NCBI GenBank assembly: GCA_031287815.1 | Contig: JAITSM010000053.1 | Span: forward strand, 1 to 14,564 | Direction: 5' to 3' | Length of the DNA stretch: 14,564 bases | DNA from: Prevotellaceae bacterium | GTDB taxonomy: Bacteria; Bacteroidota; Bacteroidia; Bacteroidales; UBA932 | Part shown: one piece after another, positions 1 through 6,988 of the stretch | Numbering within the stretch: position 1 is the first letter of the stretch | How the letters are laid out: each line of letters opens with the position of its first letter | The notes under the pieces: generated by a model | Told to the model about the DNA's origin: nothing | Seen by the model: the letters and a program-made list of their open reading frames with translations, nothing else | Database searches by the model: none | Position numbers and translations under genes: made by a program

Positions 1-511
1 CGAGCGTCGTTCCGGTTACTATTTGCGTTGTTCCATTAGCGGCTATCAATGTAAATGGCGGCGTACCTTTGAAAGTATAACTTCCATTAGCCGCCGTTAC
101 ATTCGGCGGGCAATCGGAAATATAAGCACACCAATTAAACTTGGCAGGGACGTTGTTTAGTTGTACGGTTACCGTAGTATTATATGTGCCAGAACTCCCT
201 GACGTGCCTTGCAGCCAAAAGCCTTTGTCGTTTCCTGTTTCCCGCGAAGGAGTGCCGACTGTAGCTGTTGGCGTTCCGGAAACAAGCGCGCGCGTCCAAC
301 TGCCCGACGGCGCATTGTTCACTATTGTCTGGTAGTCCACAAACACCCACACTTTGGAATTGTGTGTGCCGGTACGCGAGCTATTCAACCATGATACATT
401 AAATGTAACGGTGTTGCTTTTTGCACTAACAGGCGCAACTGTTACGCCACTTTGTGCATTTGTTACAACGCTTATAATAAGCATTGCAAAAAGAAAGATA
501 ATTTTTTTCAT
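1..511 (-). CDS. Secreted protein, N-terminal 170 residues (truncated by window edge)
   Basis: A leftward reading frame stays open from an ATG at 511 to the first base of the window, so only the N-terminal 170 codons are present. It begins with a clear signal peptide (MKKIIFLFAMLIISVVTNAQ, cleavage probably just before or after the Q at residue 20). The mature part is rich in Thr, Ser, Asn and Gly with spaced aromatics and beta-strand-like stretches: VTFNVSWLNSS, KVWVFVDYQTI, KGFWLQGTSGSSG, KFNWCAYISDCPPN, YTFKGTPPFTL. Composition and spacing resemble the large secreted repeat or adhesin-like surface proteins common in Bacteroidetes, many of which are T9SS cargo. The C-terminus that would carry a sorting domain is outside the window. 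I do not recognise a named domain with certainty. It has its own upstream promoter candidate (866-896) and an unusually long leader. That it is a real gene: high confidence. Function: unknown. Confidence 0.88.
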   Translation of the reverse strand, partial: MKKIIFLFAMLIISVVTNAQSGVTVAPVSAKSNTVTFNVSWLNSSRTGTHNSKVWVFVDYQTIVNNAPSGSWTRALVSGTPTATVGTPSRETGNDKGFWLQGTSGSSGTYNTTVTVQLNNVPAKFNWCAYISDCPPNVTAANGSYTFKGTPPFTLIAANGTTQIVTGTTL

Positions 512-865
512 ACTATTATTATTTAAGGTTAATATTTAATTTTTGTCTATGTTCTATAAGTCTATTGTCTATGTTCTTTTCGCAGCTTCGGGGCTGTTTC
601 CAAACACAAACTTTTTTCTATAAAACAACCCCGCGCTACGATTTATTATTCGCTGCCAATTCGTTCGATTTTTCTGTTCATTATTTAAAAAACCGAAACG
701 TGAACTAAACTTATCTACCAAAGGTTAACGACTACCCGCATAGAAATAAATACAGCCCACGTTTGTGTGTAGAACCATACTTTATTCATCTATGCAAAGA
801 TTGTCGTTATTCTTGGTAGGAATAAAAGTTGGTATAATTATTTAAAAGAACTTCGTTTTACGTTG

Positions 866-896
866 CAAATATATTACTTTATTTTTTATCTACAAA
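866..896 (-). promoter_or_regulatory. Bacteroidetes-type promoter for the edge gene
   Basis: On the minus strand TTTG (896-893) is followed after exactly 19 bases by TATATTTG (873-866). This matches the Bacteroidetes primary sigma-factor consensus of TTTG/TTG at -33 and TAnnTTTG at -7. Transcription should start near 860, about 350 bases before the ATG at 511, giving a very long untranslated leader. No other TAnnTTTG was seen on this strand between 512 and 865. Confidence 0.65.
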
Positions 897-932
897 TAGC
901 TTTATAATTTTTTGTTTCCTGACATCATCGTT

Positions 933-1034
933 CCCGAAGGGCTTCGGCACACTTCCAGTAGACTTGGAAACCCTCCCGAAGGGCTTCGGCACGCTTCCAG
1001 TACGTACTGGAACCCTCAGCAAGGGCTCGGAACG
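933..1034. repeat. 42-bp tandem repeat, two units plus a degenerate third, palindrome-rich
   Basis: Unit one is 933-974 and unit two 975-1016. Both start CCCGAAGGGCTTCGGCAC and both end in CCCT. They differ by a few bases. A degenerate partial third copy follows at 1017-1034 (AGGGCTCGGAACG). Each unit carries the inverted repeat CCGAAG-GG-CTTCGG. Unit two also has a perfect 18-bp palindrome, TTCCAGTACGTACTGGAA (995-1012), which is imperfect in unit one. No start codon leads into it, so it is read as non-coding. Confidence 0.85.
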
Positions 1035-1082
1035 AATGGAGAATGGGCTCGCACCTTAATAGGCATTCTCCATTCTCCATTT
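1035..1082. repeat. Inverted and direct short repeat (AATGGAGAATG family)
   Basis: AATGGAGAATG at 1035-1045 is exactly complementary to CATTCTCCATT at 1064-1074, separated by 18 bases. A further TCTCCATT follows at 1075-1082. This low-complexity intergenic word repeat directly follows the 42-bp module. It lies downstream of the TSUP gene on the minus strand but has no T-tract. Confidence 0.7.
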
Positions 1083-1154
1083 AAATAGGGGTTTTCCGCT
1101 TAGGCGGCGGAACGTTAGTAACGCCTTAAAAAGATTTAACAGGGAATTCTGCCG

Positions 1155-1925
1155 TTAGAATACCAGCAGCTTCAGGGCAAAGGCTATGATAAGCGCTATC
1201 AGCAGCCAGCGTATGGCCTGCGGCTTCCAGGTGGTAGCGAATTTGACGCCGAGCCATGCGCCGGCAGCTTGTCCGGCGGCTTGCAGGATGCCGATGTCGT
1301 AATGTATTTTTACTTTGCCGGAATAAAAAAAGAAAACAACCAACGCCGCAATGGTCGTAAACAACACGACAAAGACCTTGATGGAATTGGCGGTGAGCAG
1401 ATCATAACCGGTGCCGAGCACCAGTAAAATCAACAGGAAATAGCCGATGCCGGCTTGCAGGAATCCCGCATAAATGCCAAGCGCAAAATAAACCGGATAG
1501 AGCCACCACTTTATTTGCGGCATAGCGGTAACCTTGTTCTTCAGCCATTTTTCGGGTTGCAGGAAAATCACCGGCAGCATAAAAATCAATACCACGCCGG
1601 TGGCCTGCCGTATAGCCTCGTTCGGCACATGCACGGCTATCCATGCGCCGATGAGGGTGCCGAGCGTTAAGGGAATAGCCGGGCGCAGCCCCCATGACCA
1701 TTCAAAAGTTCTTTTCTTTTTAAACCGGGCGGACGCCACGATGCTCTGGAATAAAAAGCCCAGCCGGTTGGTTACGTTAGCTTCGGCGGCGGCGTTCTCG
1801 CCGGAGATGACGGTCATCAGCACCGGCAAGGTGATGAGCGAGCCGCCGCCCGCGAGCGTATTGATGACTCCGCAAATAACGCCGGAGGCCAATACTATTA
1901 TATATATGTACCACTCTAAATCCAT
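1155..1925 (-). CDS. TSUP (TauE/SafE) family membrane permease
   Basis: This 256-residue integral membrane protein is of the 4-Toluene Sulfonate Uptake Permease (TauE/SafE) family, which moves sulfite, sulfonates or other small organic anions across the inner membrane. The family signature is visible twice, as expected from its internal duplication: GVINTLAGGGSLITLPVL at residues 19-36 followed by ANVTNRLGFLFQS at 49-61, and GIYAGFLQAGIGYFLLILLVL in the second half followed by a TANSIKVFVVL segment. About eight hydrophobic segments span the protein and the length is typical. The start at 1925 gives a hydrophobic N-terminus with no leader to spare. It lies 77 bases downstream of the T9SS cargo gene, but a good terminator (1934-1964) sits between them and I found no TAnnTTTG for it. 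The true substrate cannot be read from sequence. Confidence 0.92.
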   Translation of the reverse strand: MDLEWYIYIIVLASGVICGVINTLAGGGSLITLPVLMTVISGENAAAEANVTNRLGFLFQSIVASARFKKKRTFEWSWGLRPAIPLTLGTLIGAWIAVHVPNEAIRQATGVVLIFMLPVIFLQPEKWLKNKVTAMPQIKWWLYPVYFALGIYAGFLQAGIGYFLLILLVLGTGYDLLTANSIKVFVVLFTTIAALVVFFFYSGKVKIHYDIGILQAAGQAAGAWLGVKFATTWKPQAIRWLLIALIIAFALKLLVF

Positions 1926-1933
1926 CGTTTTAT

Positions 1934-1964
1934 AAAAAATTGCTCCGCCGCCGGGCGAAGCAAT
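1934..1964 (-). terminator. Rho-independent terminator after the T9SS cargo gene
   Basis: In minus-strand RNA the arms ATTGCTTCGCC (1964-1954) and GGCGGAGCAAT (1949-1939) form an 11-bp stem with one G-U pair and a 4-base loop, followed directly by a run of T (1939-1934). On the plus strand the G-U position is a mismatch, which supports leftward polarity. It ends only about 9 bases before the TSUP start codon. Confidence 0.85.
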
Positions 1965-2002
1965 CTTTAAACTTTCGTTTTTTAAAATTTTAAATTTAAA
2001 AT

Positions 2003-3058
2003 CTACTCTTTCACCAATGGTTGTACATACACCTTATCATCGAAGGTCATGCGCAGGAGGTAAAACCCTGCCAAATCCGACGAATGGGGATTGTAGGTAA
2101 GGTGTTGCGGCCCCTGTTGCCGGGTGTTTTTCACCAAATGTTTAATGTATTGCCCGGAGGTAGAGAAGAGGGCGATGTCCACCAGCGTTTCTTTTTCCAG
2201 CGTATAGGTTAAATGGAAATACGAGTTATAAGGATTCGGGAAAATAGAATACGTTACTTCGGGCGCCACAATGGTATTGGCGATTTGTTTTTCCGTTACC
2301 TCTTCGGCGGTAATGGCAATATCCGGCGTGGCTATTGCGGGCGTGCTTGCCAGCGTAGCGGTGGTGTAGAACGATTCATTGACGGTGGAGGGCGTTCCGT
2401 TGTCCGGCGTGTAGGTAATATTCCACGTAACAAATACCGGATAGCGGTATTCCGGCGCATACCAGAGGTATTTTACCAGTTCCACCTGCGTGTTGTTGCA
2501 AAGTTCTTCGACATAACTTTCCTTTGTTTTTACGCGGAGCACATTGTAGAGTTTTACATTGTCGGGCAACAGCAGTACGCCGTAGGCGTCGGCTTCCGAC
2601 GAGTAGTTGCCTGCCATGTTGCCGCCCAGTTCGTGGTCGGCGCCGTAGAAACAGCGGGCGCTGAACGAGCCGGTCAACGTTGTGCCGAAGGTAAACGGAT
2701 AACGGATTTTCACGATAGGCTGTTCGAAGCGTACCATTCGGCCGGGGCCTATGTAACTTTCGTAGACATTTGCCTCTTCATTGCAGGCGTAGGTAAACAC
2801 GCCGCCGTCGACATTTGTTACTTTCACCGTGCTGTTTTCGCCCTGCGCCACCGTTTCCGTTCTTCCTTCGTTCAGGGGCGACAGGTGGGAGTAGTCCCAA
2901 ACCTGCATGGCGCCGGCAGCGCCCGGTTCTACGTATTGTACTTGCCGCATCGAATTATTTTCGCCGGCTTTCAGTCCGTGCGTATGGTAAGTAATCACCG
3001 GTTGTGCAAACGCTACGGACGACGTTAATAAAATAGCTGGAATGAATAAATTTTTCAT
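2003..3058 (-). CDS. Secreted protein with type IX secretion (type A) C-terminal sorting domain
   Basis: This 351-residue protein has a Sec signal peptide (residues 1-19, MKNLFIPAILLTSSVAFAQ), a central part of about 250 residues with no domain I recognise, and a C-terminal domain of roughly residues 268-351 typical of T9SS type A cargo. That domain shows SIFPNPYNSYFHL (the PNP motif), then VDIALFSTSGQYIKHLV, then AGFYLLRMTFDDKVYVQPLVKE, the usual G-x-Y-L-x-(R/K) strand and basic tail. Such domains direct proteins through the outer membrane, where the sorting domain is removed and the cargo is often anchored to lipopolysaccharide. The middle region is rich in aromatic beta-strand-like segments (YAPEYRYPVFVTWNITY) and has three Cys. 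It has its own promoter candidate (3091-3122) and terminator (1934-1964), so it looks monocistronic. Biological role unknown. Confidence 0.87.
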   Translation of the reverse strand: MKNLFIPAILLTSSVAFAQPVITYHTHGLKAGENNSMRQVQYVEPGAAGAMQVWDYSHLSPLNEGRTETVAQGENSTVKVTNVDGGVFTYACNEEANVYESYIGPGRMVRFEQPIVKIRYPFTFGTTLTGSFSARCFYGADHELGGNMAGNYSSEADAYGVLLLPDNVKLYNVLRVKTKESYVEELCNNTQVELVKYLWYAPEYRYPVFVTWNITYTPDNGTPSTVNESFYTTATLASTPAIATPDIAITAEEVTEKQIANTIVAPEVTYSIFPNPYNSYFHLTYTLEKETLVDIALFSTSGQYIKHLVKNTRQQGPQHLTYNPHSSDLAGFYLLRMTFDDKVYVQPLVKE

Positions 3059-3090
3059 GACAATCTAAATTAAACAATCAATTTTCGGTG

Positions 3091-3122
3091 CAAATTTAGC
3101 CAAAATTTTTAATAGTGCCAAA
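3091..3122 (-). promoter_or_regulatory. Bacteroidetes-type promoter for the T9SS cargo gene
   Basis: On the minus strand TTTG (3122-3119), 20 bases, then TAAATTTG (3098-3091), a full match to the TTTG/TAnnTTTG consensus. The expected start near 3085 gives a leader of about 27 bases to the ATG at 3058. Confidence 0.7.
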
Positions 3123-3192
3123 TCCTGCCGGTATTTTTCGCCCGATGGATGCCGCCCCAAAACATTTTTTTCATTATTCGCAAAAAATATGT

Positions 3193-3200
3193 TATATTTG
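3193..3200 (+). promoter_or_regulatory. Promoter -7 box for secDF
   Basis: TATATTTG matches TAnnTTTG. The -33 region, about 20 bases upstream, is only a T-rich tract (3166-3171) and lacks a clear TTG. The expected start near 3205 gives a leader of about 38 bases. It is divergent from the promoter at 3091-3122, about 70 bases away. Confidence 0.55.
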
Positions 3201-3242
3201 CGCCCTTATAATTTTAATTTATCTATTTAAACTTTTTACATT

Positions 3243-6200
3243 ATGCAAAATAAAGGCGCCATTCGTTTAGTAGCTATTTTATTGGGATTAGCTTGCCTCT
3301 ATCAGTTGTCGTTTACTGTCGTAACGCGTATAGAAGAAAATAACGCCAAAGAGTATGCTGCTGTTGCAGTCGACCAATTCCGCCAAACGCCGGAATACGC
3401 TGCCATAGACGATAACGACAAGGAATTTTCCGCCGCGAACCTGAGTAACGCGAGGGAAAAATATTACCTTGATTCTATTTCGTCCGAAAAAATATTTTTC
3501 CTGTATACTTATAAAGAATGCAAAGAAAAGGAAATTAACCTGGGGCTCGACCTGCGCGGCGGGATGAACGTGATGCTTGAAGTGTCGGTCATGGATATCG
3601 TAAAATCTATGGCCAACCAGAATGCCTCGCCTTACCTCAACGAAGCGCTGGGCATTGCTACGCGAAACTACAACGCTGCCGGCGGCGACTTCGTTGCGCT
3701 GTTGGGCGCAGCTTGGAGCCAGGTGGCGCCCGGGCGTTCGCTGGCCGATGAATTCAGCTACGAGTTGCAGTACGTCCGCAAGGAAACCAAACAGCTCACC
3801 AATGCGGAAGTACTCTCCATCCTTCGCTCCGACGCCGAAAGCGCCATAGCCAATTCGTTTAACGTATTGCGCAACCGTATCGACCATTTTGGCGTAACCC
3901 AGCCCAATATCCAGCGGCTCGCCAACTCGGGACGTATTTTAGTGGAATTGCCCGGCGTGAAAGAACCTGAACGCGTACGCAAATTATTGCAGGGAACCGC
4001 CTCGCTGGAATTTTGGACTACTTATGAAAACAGCGAAATTTACCAGTCGCTGGTTGATGCCAATCGTTTGATTAAAGACATGCAGCTAGCGGAACGTCCC
4101 GCAACGGATACGGCGGCGGTGGCCGATACGAGTTCTTTATCGTCGCTGGCGCAGCAAAGCGATTCGCTGGCTGCCGCGCAAAATAGGGAAAAGGAATATC
4201 CGTTGTTTTCGATTCTCTCGCCGTCGGTAGACCCGCAGGCGAATACTTTGCTGACGGGCGCCTGCATTGGGCATGCGCACTACCGCGATACGGCAAAAAT
4301 CAACGAATGGCTGCGCCTGCCGCAAATCCAGGCATTATTCCCTCGTGAATTTATTCCTACCTGGACGGTAAAACCGGAGAAACGGTACAATAATGAAGGA
4401 AGGGAAGAAGACCGCTTTGAATTGGTCGCTATAAAAAACACTTCCGACGGTAAAGCGCCCCTCGACGGAGGCGTAGTTACCGACGCCCGCCTGTCGTACG
4501 GGCAAACGGGCAATGCCGAAGTAGAAATGAACATGAACGCCGAAGGCGCCCGCATCTGGGCGCGCCTCACCGCCGACGCTGCCAGGGACGGCAAGAAATG
4601 TATTGCTATTATATTGGACGGCGCAGTATATTCCTATCCGCGGGTGCAGAATGAAATTCCCGGCGGACGTTCACAAATCACCGGTAACTTTACCATTCCC
4701 GAAGCTACCGACTTGGCCAATGTATTGAAATCGGGCAAACTTCCTGCGCCGGCGCATATCGTGCAGGAAGCTGTTGTCGGCCCTTCGCTCGGCGAAGAAT
4801 CTATCAACGCCGGGTTGCTGTCGTTCCTTATCGCTTTCTTGCTGGTGTTGGGTTATATGCTGTTCTTTTACAACGGCGCCGGCGTAGTAGCGAATGTGGC
4901 TTTAATTACTAACGTATTCTTCCTTTTCGGGGCGCTGGTTTCCTTCGGAGCGGTGCTTACGTTGCCCGGTATTGCCGGGATTGTGCTTACGCTCGGTATG
5001 GCGGTAGATGCGAATGTGCTTATTTACGAACGCATCAAGGAAGAACTGCGCAGCGGTAAAAGCCTGCGGCTCGCCGTAACCGACGGCTACAAGAATGCTT
5101 ACTCCGCTATTGTGGACGGCAATTTAACCACTATCATTACCGGGATTGTGCTGTTTGCATTCGGCTCCGGGCCTATTCAAGGTTTTGCCACCACGTTGGT
5201 CATGGGTATCGTTACTTCCCTGTTTACCTCTATTTTCATTACGCGCCTGTTGTTTGAAAGCCGGTTGAACAAAGGCAAAAACATTACCTTTGATAATAAA
5301 CTTACGCATAATTTCCTTACGAATACAAAGATTGACTTTGTAACCTTGCGCAAGCCTGCCTATATCCTCTCGGTGGTTATTGTAGTGATAGGCTTGGAGT
5401 TTATTTTTACCAAAGGATTCACGTACGGCGTAGATTTTACCGGCGGCCGGACGTATGTAGTACGTTTTGACAAACCGGTTTCGACCAATGATGTGCGTTC
5501 GGCCCTCCTCGTTGAAATGAGCAGCGGCGCCACCGAAGTAAAACAGTTCGGCGCCGAAAGCCAGATAAAAATCACCACGACTTACATGATTAAAGACAAC
5601 TCGGAGAAGGTGGATACATTGGTAGTACAAAAACTATATACCGCCCTGAAGCCTTTCTTTGCAGCGGATATACGGCTGGATGAATTTACTTCTACGCTGG
5701 AAAACCCCAACGGAATTATCAGTTCCGACTTCGTAGGGCCTACCATTGCCAGCGATATTAAACGCGATGCCGTCATTGCCGTGATTATTGCTTTACTGGC
5801 TATTTTCCTCTATATCGCGGCGCGTTTCCGCAACTGGGTTTGGGGAACAGGCGGCGTACTCGGGTTGGTATTCTGTACGACATTTACGATAAGTTTCTTC
5901 TCTATTTTCTCCGGCATATTGCCGTTTAGCCTGGACGTAGACCAAACATTTATTGCCGCCGTGCTGACGATTATCGGTTATGCCATCAATGATGCAGTGG
6001 TTATTTTTGACCGTATCCGCGAATACCGCACGCTGTTTCCGAAACGCGAATTGCGGCAAAATGTAAACGAAGCGTTAAACAGCACGCTGTCGCGTACCGT
6101 AAACACTACCGGCTCTACATTGGTTGTGTTGATTGCCATTGCGATTTTCGGCGGCGAGGTTATCCGTGGATTTTCGGTGGCTCTAATCGTCGGAATACTG

Positions 6201-6290
6201 GCAAGTATTTATGCCACGCTGTTCGTTGGTACGCCGATAGTATATGACTTGCACGGGCAGAGACAGAAAAAAGAAGCAGAAAAAAAATAA
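3243..6290 (+). CDS. secDF: Protein translocase subunit SecDF (fused)
   Basis: This 1015-residue fusion of SecD and SecF is the usual form in Bacteroidetes. SecDF sits in the inner membrane with SecYEG and uses the proton-motive force to pull exported proteins out on the periplasmic side. The N-terminal membrane segment is at residues 6-27. The SecD signature NLGLDLRGGMNVMLEV is near 99-114. A second SecD block (DGAVYSYPRVQNEIPGGRSQ) ends the large periplasmic domain. VGPSLGEESINAG, near 510, precedes the SecD membrane bundle, which contains LGMAVDANVLIYERIKEEL near 585-603 with the conserved Asp. The SecF half begins near 680 and shows GVDFTGGRTYVVRF near 728, VGPTIASDIKRDAV, YAINDAVVIFDRIREY near 912-927 and SRTVNTTGSTLVV. 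The stretch at about 285-310, rich in Ala, Asp and Ser, looks like an insert in the periplasmic domain, common in this phylum. The start at 3243 gives a correct membrane anchor and lies 42 bases after the -7 box. Confidence 0.97.
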   Translation: MQNKGAIRLVAILLGLACLYQLSFTVVTRIEENNAKEYAAVAVDQFRQTPEYAAIDDNDKEFSAANLSNAREKYYLDSISSEKIFFLYTYKECKEKEINLGLDLRGGMNVMLEVSVMDIVKSMANQNASPYLNEALGIATRNYNAAGGDFVALLGAAWSQVAPGRSLADEFSYELQYVRKETKQLTNAEVLSILRSDAESAIANSFNVLRNRIDHFGVTQPNIQRLANSGRILVELPGVKEPERVRKLLQGTASLEFWTTYENSEIYQSLVDANRLIKDMQLAERPATDTAAVADTSSLSSLAQQSDSLAAAQNREKEYPLFSILSPSVDPQANTLLTGACIGHAHYRDTAKINEWLRLPQIQALFPREFIPTWTVKPEKRYNNEGREEDRFELVAIKNTSDGKAPLDGGVVTDARLSYGQTGNAEVEMNMNAEGARIWARLTADAARDGKKCIAIILDGAVYSYPRVQNEIPGGRSQITGNFTIPEATDLANVLKSGKLPAPAHIVQEAVVGPSLGEESINAGLLSFLIAFLLVLGYMLFFYNGAGVVANVALITNVFFLFGALVSFGAVLTLPGIAGIVLTLGMAVDANVLIYERIKEELRSGKSLRLAVTDGYKNAYSAIVDGNLTTIITGIVLFAFGSGPIQGFATTLVMGIVTSLFTSIFITRLLFESRLNKGKNITFDNKLTHNFLTNTKIDFVTLRKPAYILSVVIVVIGLEFIFTKGFTYGVDFTGGRTYVVRFDKPVSTNDVRSALLVEMSSGATEVKQFGAESQIKITTTYMIKDNSEKVDTLVVQKLYTALKPFFAADIRLDEFTSTLENPNGIISSDFVGPTIASDIKRDAVIAVIIALLAIFLYIAARFRNWVWGTGGVLGLVFCTTFTISFFSIFSGILPFSLDVDQTFIAAVLTIIGYAINDAVVIFDRIREYRTLFPKRELRQNVNEALNSTLSRTVNTTGSTLVVLIAIAIFGGEVIRGFSVALIVGILASIYATLFVGTPIVYDLHGQRQKKEAEKK

Positions 6291-6643
6291 CCGGAGGTAT
6301 TTTTAATTTCATACATTCACATGGTAAGTTTGTAAAAAAAATGTGCCGGCCGGGTATATCAAGCTATCGGGAAAAGTACAAATAAGCCATGTTTATTATC
6401 AAATTTGAAAAAAAAGTAAAAAAAAGTGGATTTTTTTTAAAAACACTTTTTAAACACTCAAAACACTTGTTATAAACAGGTTGATTTCGTAAAAGCTGTG
6501 GATTTTTATATAAAATAGCTGGTTGTAAGAAAAAAAAATGCTGAAAAATTTTGAAAAGTATAAAGAATACTGTACATTTGCACCGTAAAAGTTTAAACAC
6601 TTATAATAAACACTAATTATTCACTTATTTAAAAATTACAATT
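6291..6643. other. AT-rich spacer between secDF and the HU gene
   Basis: This spacer of about 350 bases holds no credible gene. An AT-rich stem (AAAAAGTG 6421-6428, CACTTTTT 6444-6451) is a weak candidate for a secDF terminator. The word AAACACT recurs several times (around 6442-6460 and 6594-6613). The HU promoter lies at its right end (6550-6580). The leftward ORF here (6600-6364) is Phe- and Lys-rich, as expected from translated A/T tracts, and is not called. Confidence 0.5.
6550..6580 (+). promoter_or_regulatory. Bacteroidetes-type promoter for the HU gene
   Basis: TTTG (6550-6553), exactly 19 bases, then TACATTTG (6573-6580): a full consensus match. The expected start near 6585 gives a leader of about 58 bases. 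The AT-rich sequence upstream is consistent with a strong promoter for an abundant protein. Confidence 0.75.
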
Positions 6644-6916
6644 ATGAACAAAGCAGAATTAATTGATGCTATTGCAAAAAAAGCAGGTTTGACAAAAGCT
6701 GACGCTAAACGCGGATTGGACGCTTTCATTGGCGTTACAGCAGCTTCGTTGAAAAAAGGTGACCGTATCGCCTTAGTAGGTTTTGGCTCTTTCTCCGTTG
6801 CTAAACGCAGCGCGCGTACAGGCCGCAACCCCCGCACGGGCGCTACTATTAAAATCGCTGCTCGCAAGGTAGTCAAATTCAAAGCTGGTGCTGAACTTAA
6901 CAGTCTTGTTAAATAA
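6644..6916 (+). CDS. HU-family DNA-binding protein
   Basis: This 90-residue protein has the full length and pattern of HU. The N-terminal helices are MNKAELIDAIAKKAGLTKAD and FIGVTAASLKKGDR, followed by ALVGFGSFSVAKR (the GFGSF turn) and the DNA-binding arm RTGRNPRTGATIKIAARKVVKFKAG, including the intercalating Pro in RNPRTG. HU dimers bend and compact chromosomal DNA. The gene is flanked by a strong promoter (6550-6580) and a strong terminator (6933-6967), so it is likely monocistronic and highly expressed. Its codons look more A/T-ending than those of the genes to the right (GCA, AAA, GTT), consistent with selection in a highly expressed gene. Bacteroidetes encode several HU paralogues, so the sub-type is not assigned. 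Confidence 0.96.
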   Translation: MNKAELIDAIAKKAGLTKADAKRGLDAFIGVTAASLKKGDRIALVGFGSFSVAKRSARTGRNPRTGATIKIAARKVVKFKAGAELNSLVK

Positions 6917-6932
6917 GCATTCTTCTAAAAAG

Positions 6933-6967
6933 AAAAAAAAGGAGAGCCTATTGGTTCTCCTTTTTTT
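6933..6967 (+). terminator. Rho-independent terminator after the HU gene
   Basis: Stem GGAGAGCC (6941-6948) and GGTTCTCC (6953-6960) with loop TATT. It is 8 bp with one G-U pair, followed by seven T (6961-6967) and preceded by a run of eight A that can extend the stem. It lies 17 bases after the HU stop codon and can act in both directions. Confidence 0.92.
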
Positions 6968-6978
6968 GTATATATTTG
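6951..6978 (+). promoter_or_regulatory. Promoter candidate for the TonB receptor, overlapping the HU terminator
   Basis: TATATTTG at 6971-6978 fits TAnnTTTG. TTG at 6951-6953, inside the terminator hairpin, lies 17 bases upstream, slightly short of the usual 19-21. The -7 box ends only 10 bases before the ATG at 6989, so a transcript from it would be almost leaderless. Confidence 0.5.
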
Positions 6979-6988
6979 TATTTTCTTA

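Larger units (their letters stand above)
512..1154. other. Gene-free stretch: long leader plus repeat modules
   Basis: No credible gene lies here. On the minus strand, 512-860 is the presumed leader of the edge gene. It contains a hairpin with 11-bp arms (633-623 CGGGGTTGTTT, 599-589 AAACAGCCCCG). One pair is G-U in minus-strand RNA but would be an A-C mismatch on the other strand, so the structure fits leftward transcription. There is no T-tract after it, so it is not a standard terminator. A short word (AACATAGAC, AATAGAC, AACATAGAC) recurs at about 542-576. An 11-codon minus-strand ORF (681-646) is too short to call. Positions 933-1082 hold repeats listed separately. A small hairpin (TTCCGC 1094-1099, GCGGAA 1107-1112) lies just past the TSUP gene without a T-tract. 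Confidence 0.6.

Noticed and set aside
646..681. 11-codon upstream ORF in the leader of the edge gene
   Set aside because: Too short to support as a gene; it could be a leader peptide only if conserved in relatives, which cannot be tested here.
933..1082. CRISPR-like spaced repeats
   Set aside because: Only two full 42-bp units, directly adjacent with no unique spacers between them, and no cas genes.
2213..3028. Rightward 271-codon ORF opposite the T9SS cargo gene
   Set aside because: Arg/Val-rich shadow frame with no domain. The leftward frame has a signal peptide, a sorting domain, a promoter and a terminator.
6466..6506. DnaA-box-like words (TTATAAACA, CTGTGGATTT) suggesting a replication origin
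   Set aside because: Each differs from TTATCCACA at about two positions in a very AT-rich stretch, and there is no dnaA, dnaN or gidA neighbour. Chance is sufficient.
6364..6600. Leftward 78-codon ORF in the secDF-HU spacer
   Set aside because: Phe/Lys-rich translation of A/T tracts overlapping the HU promoter; no recognisable domain.
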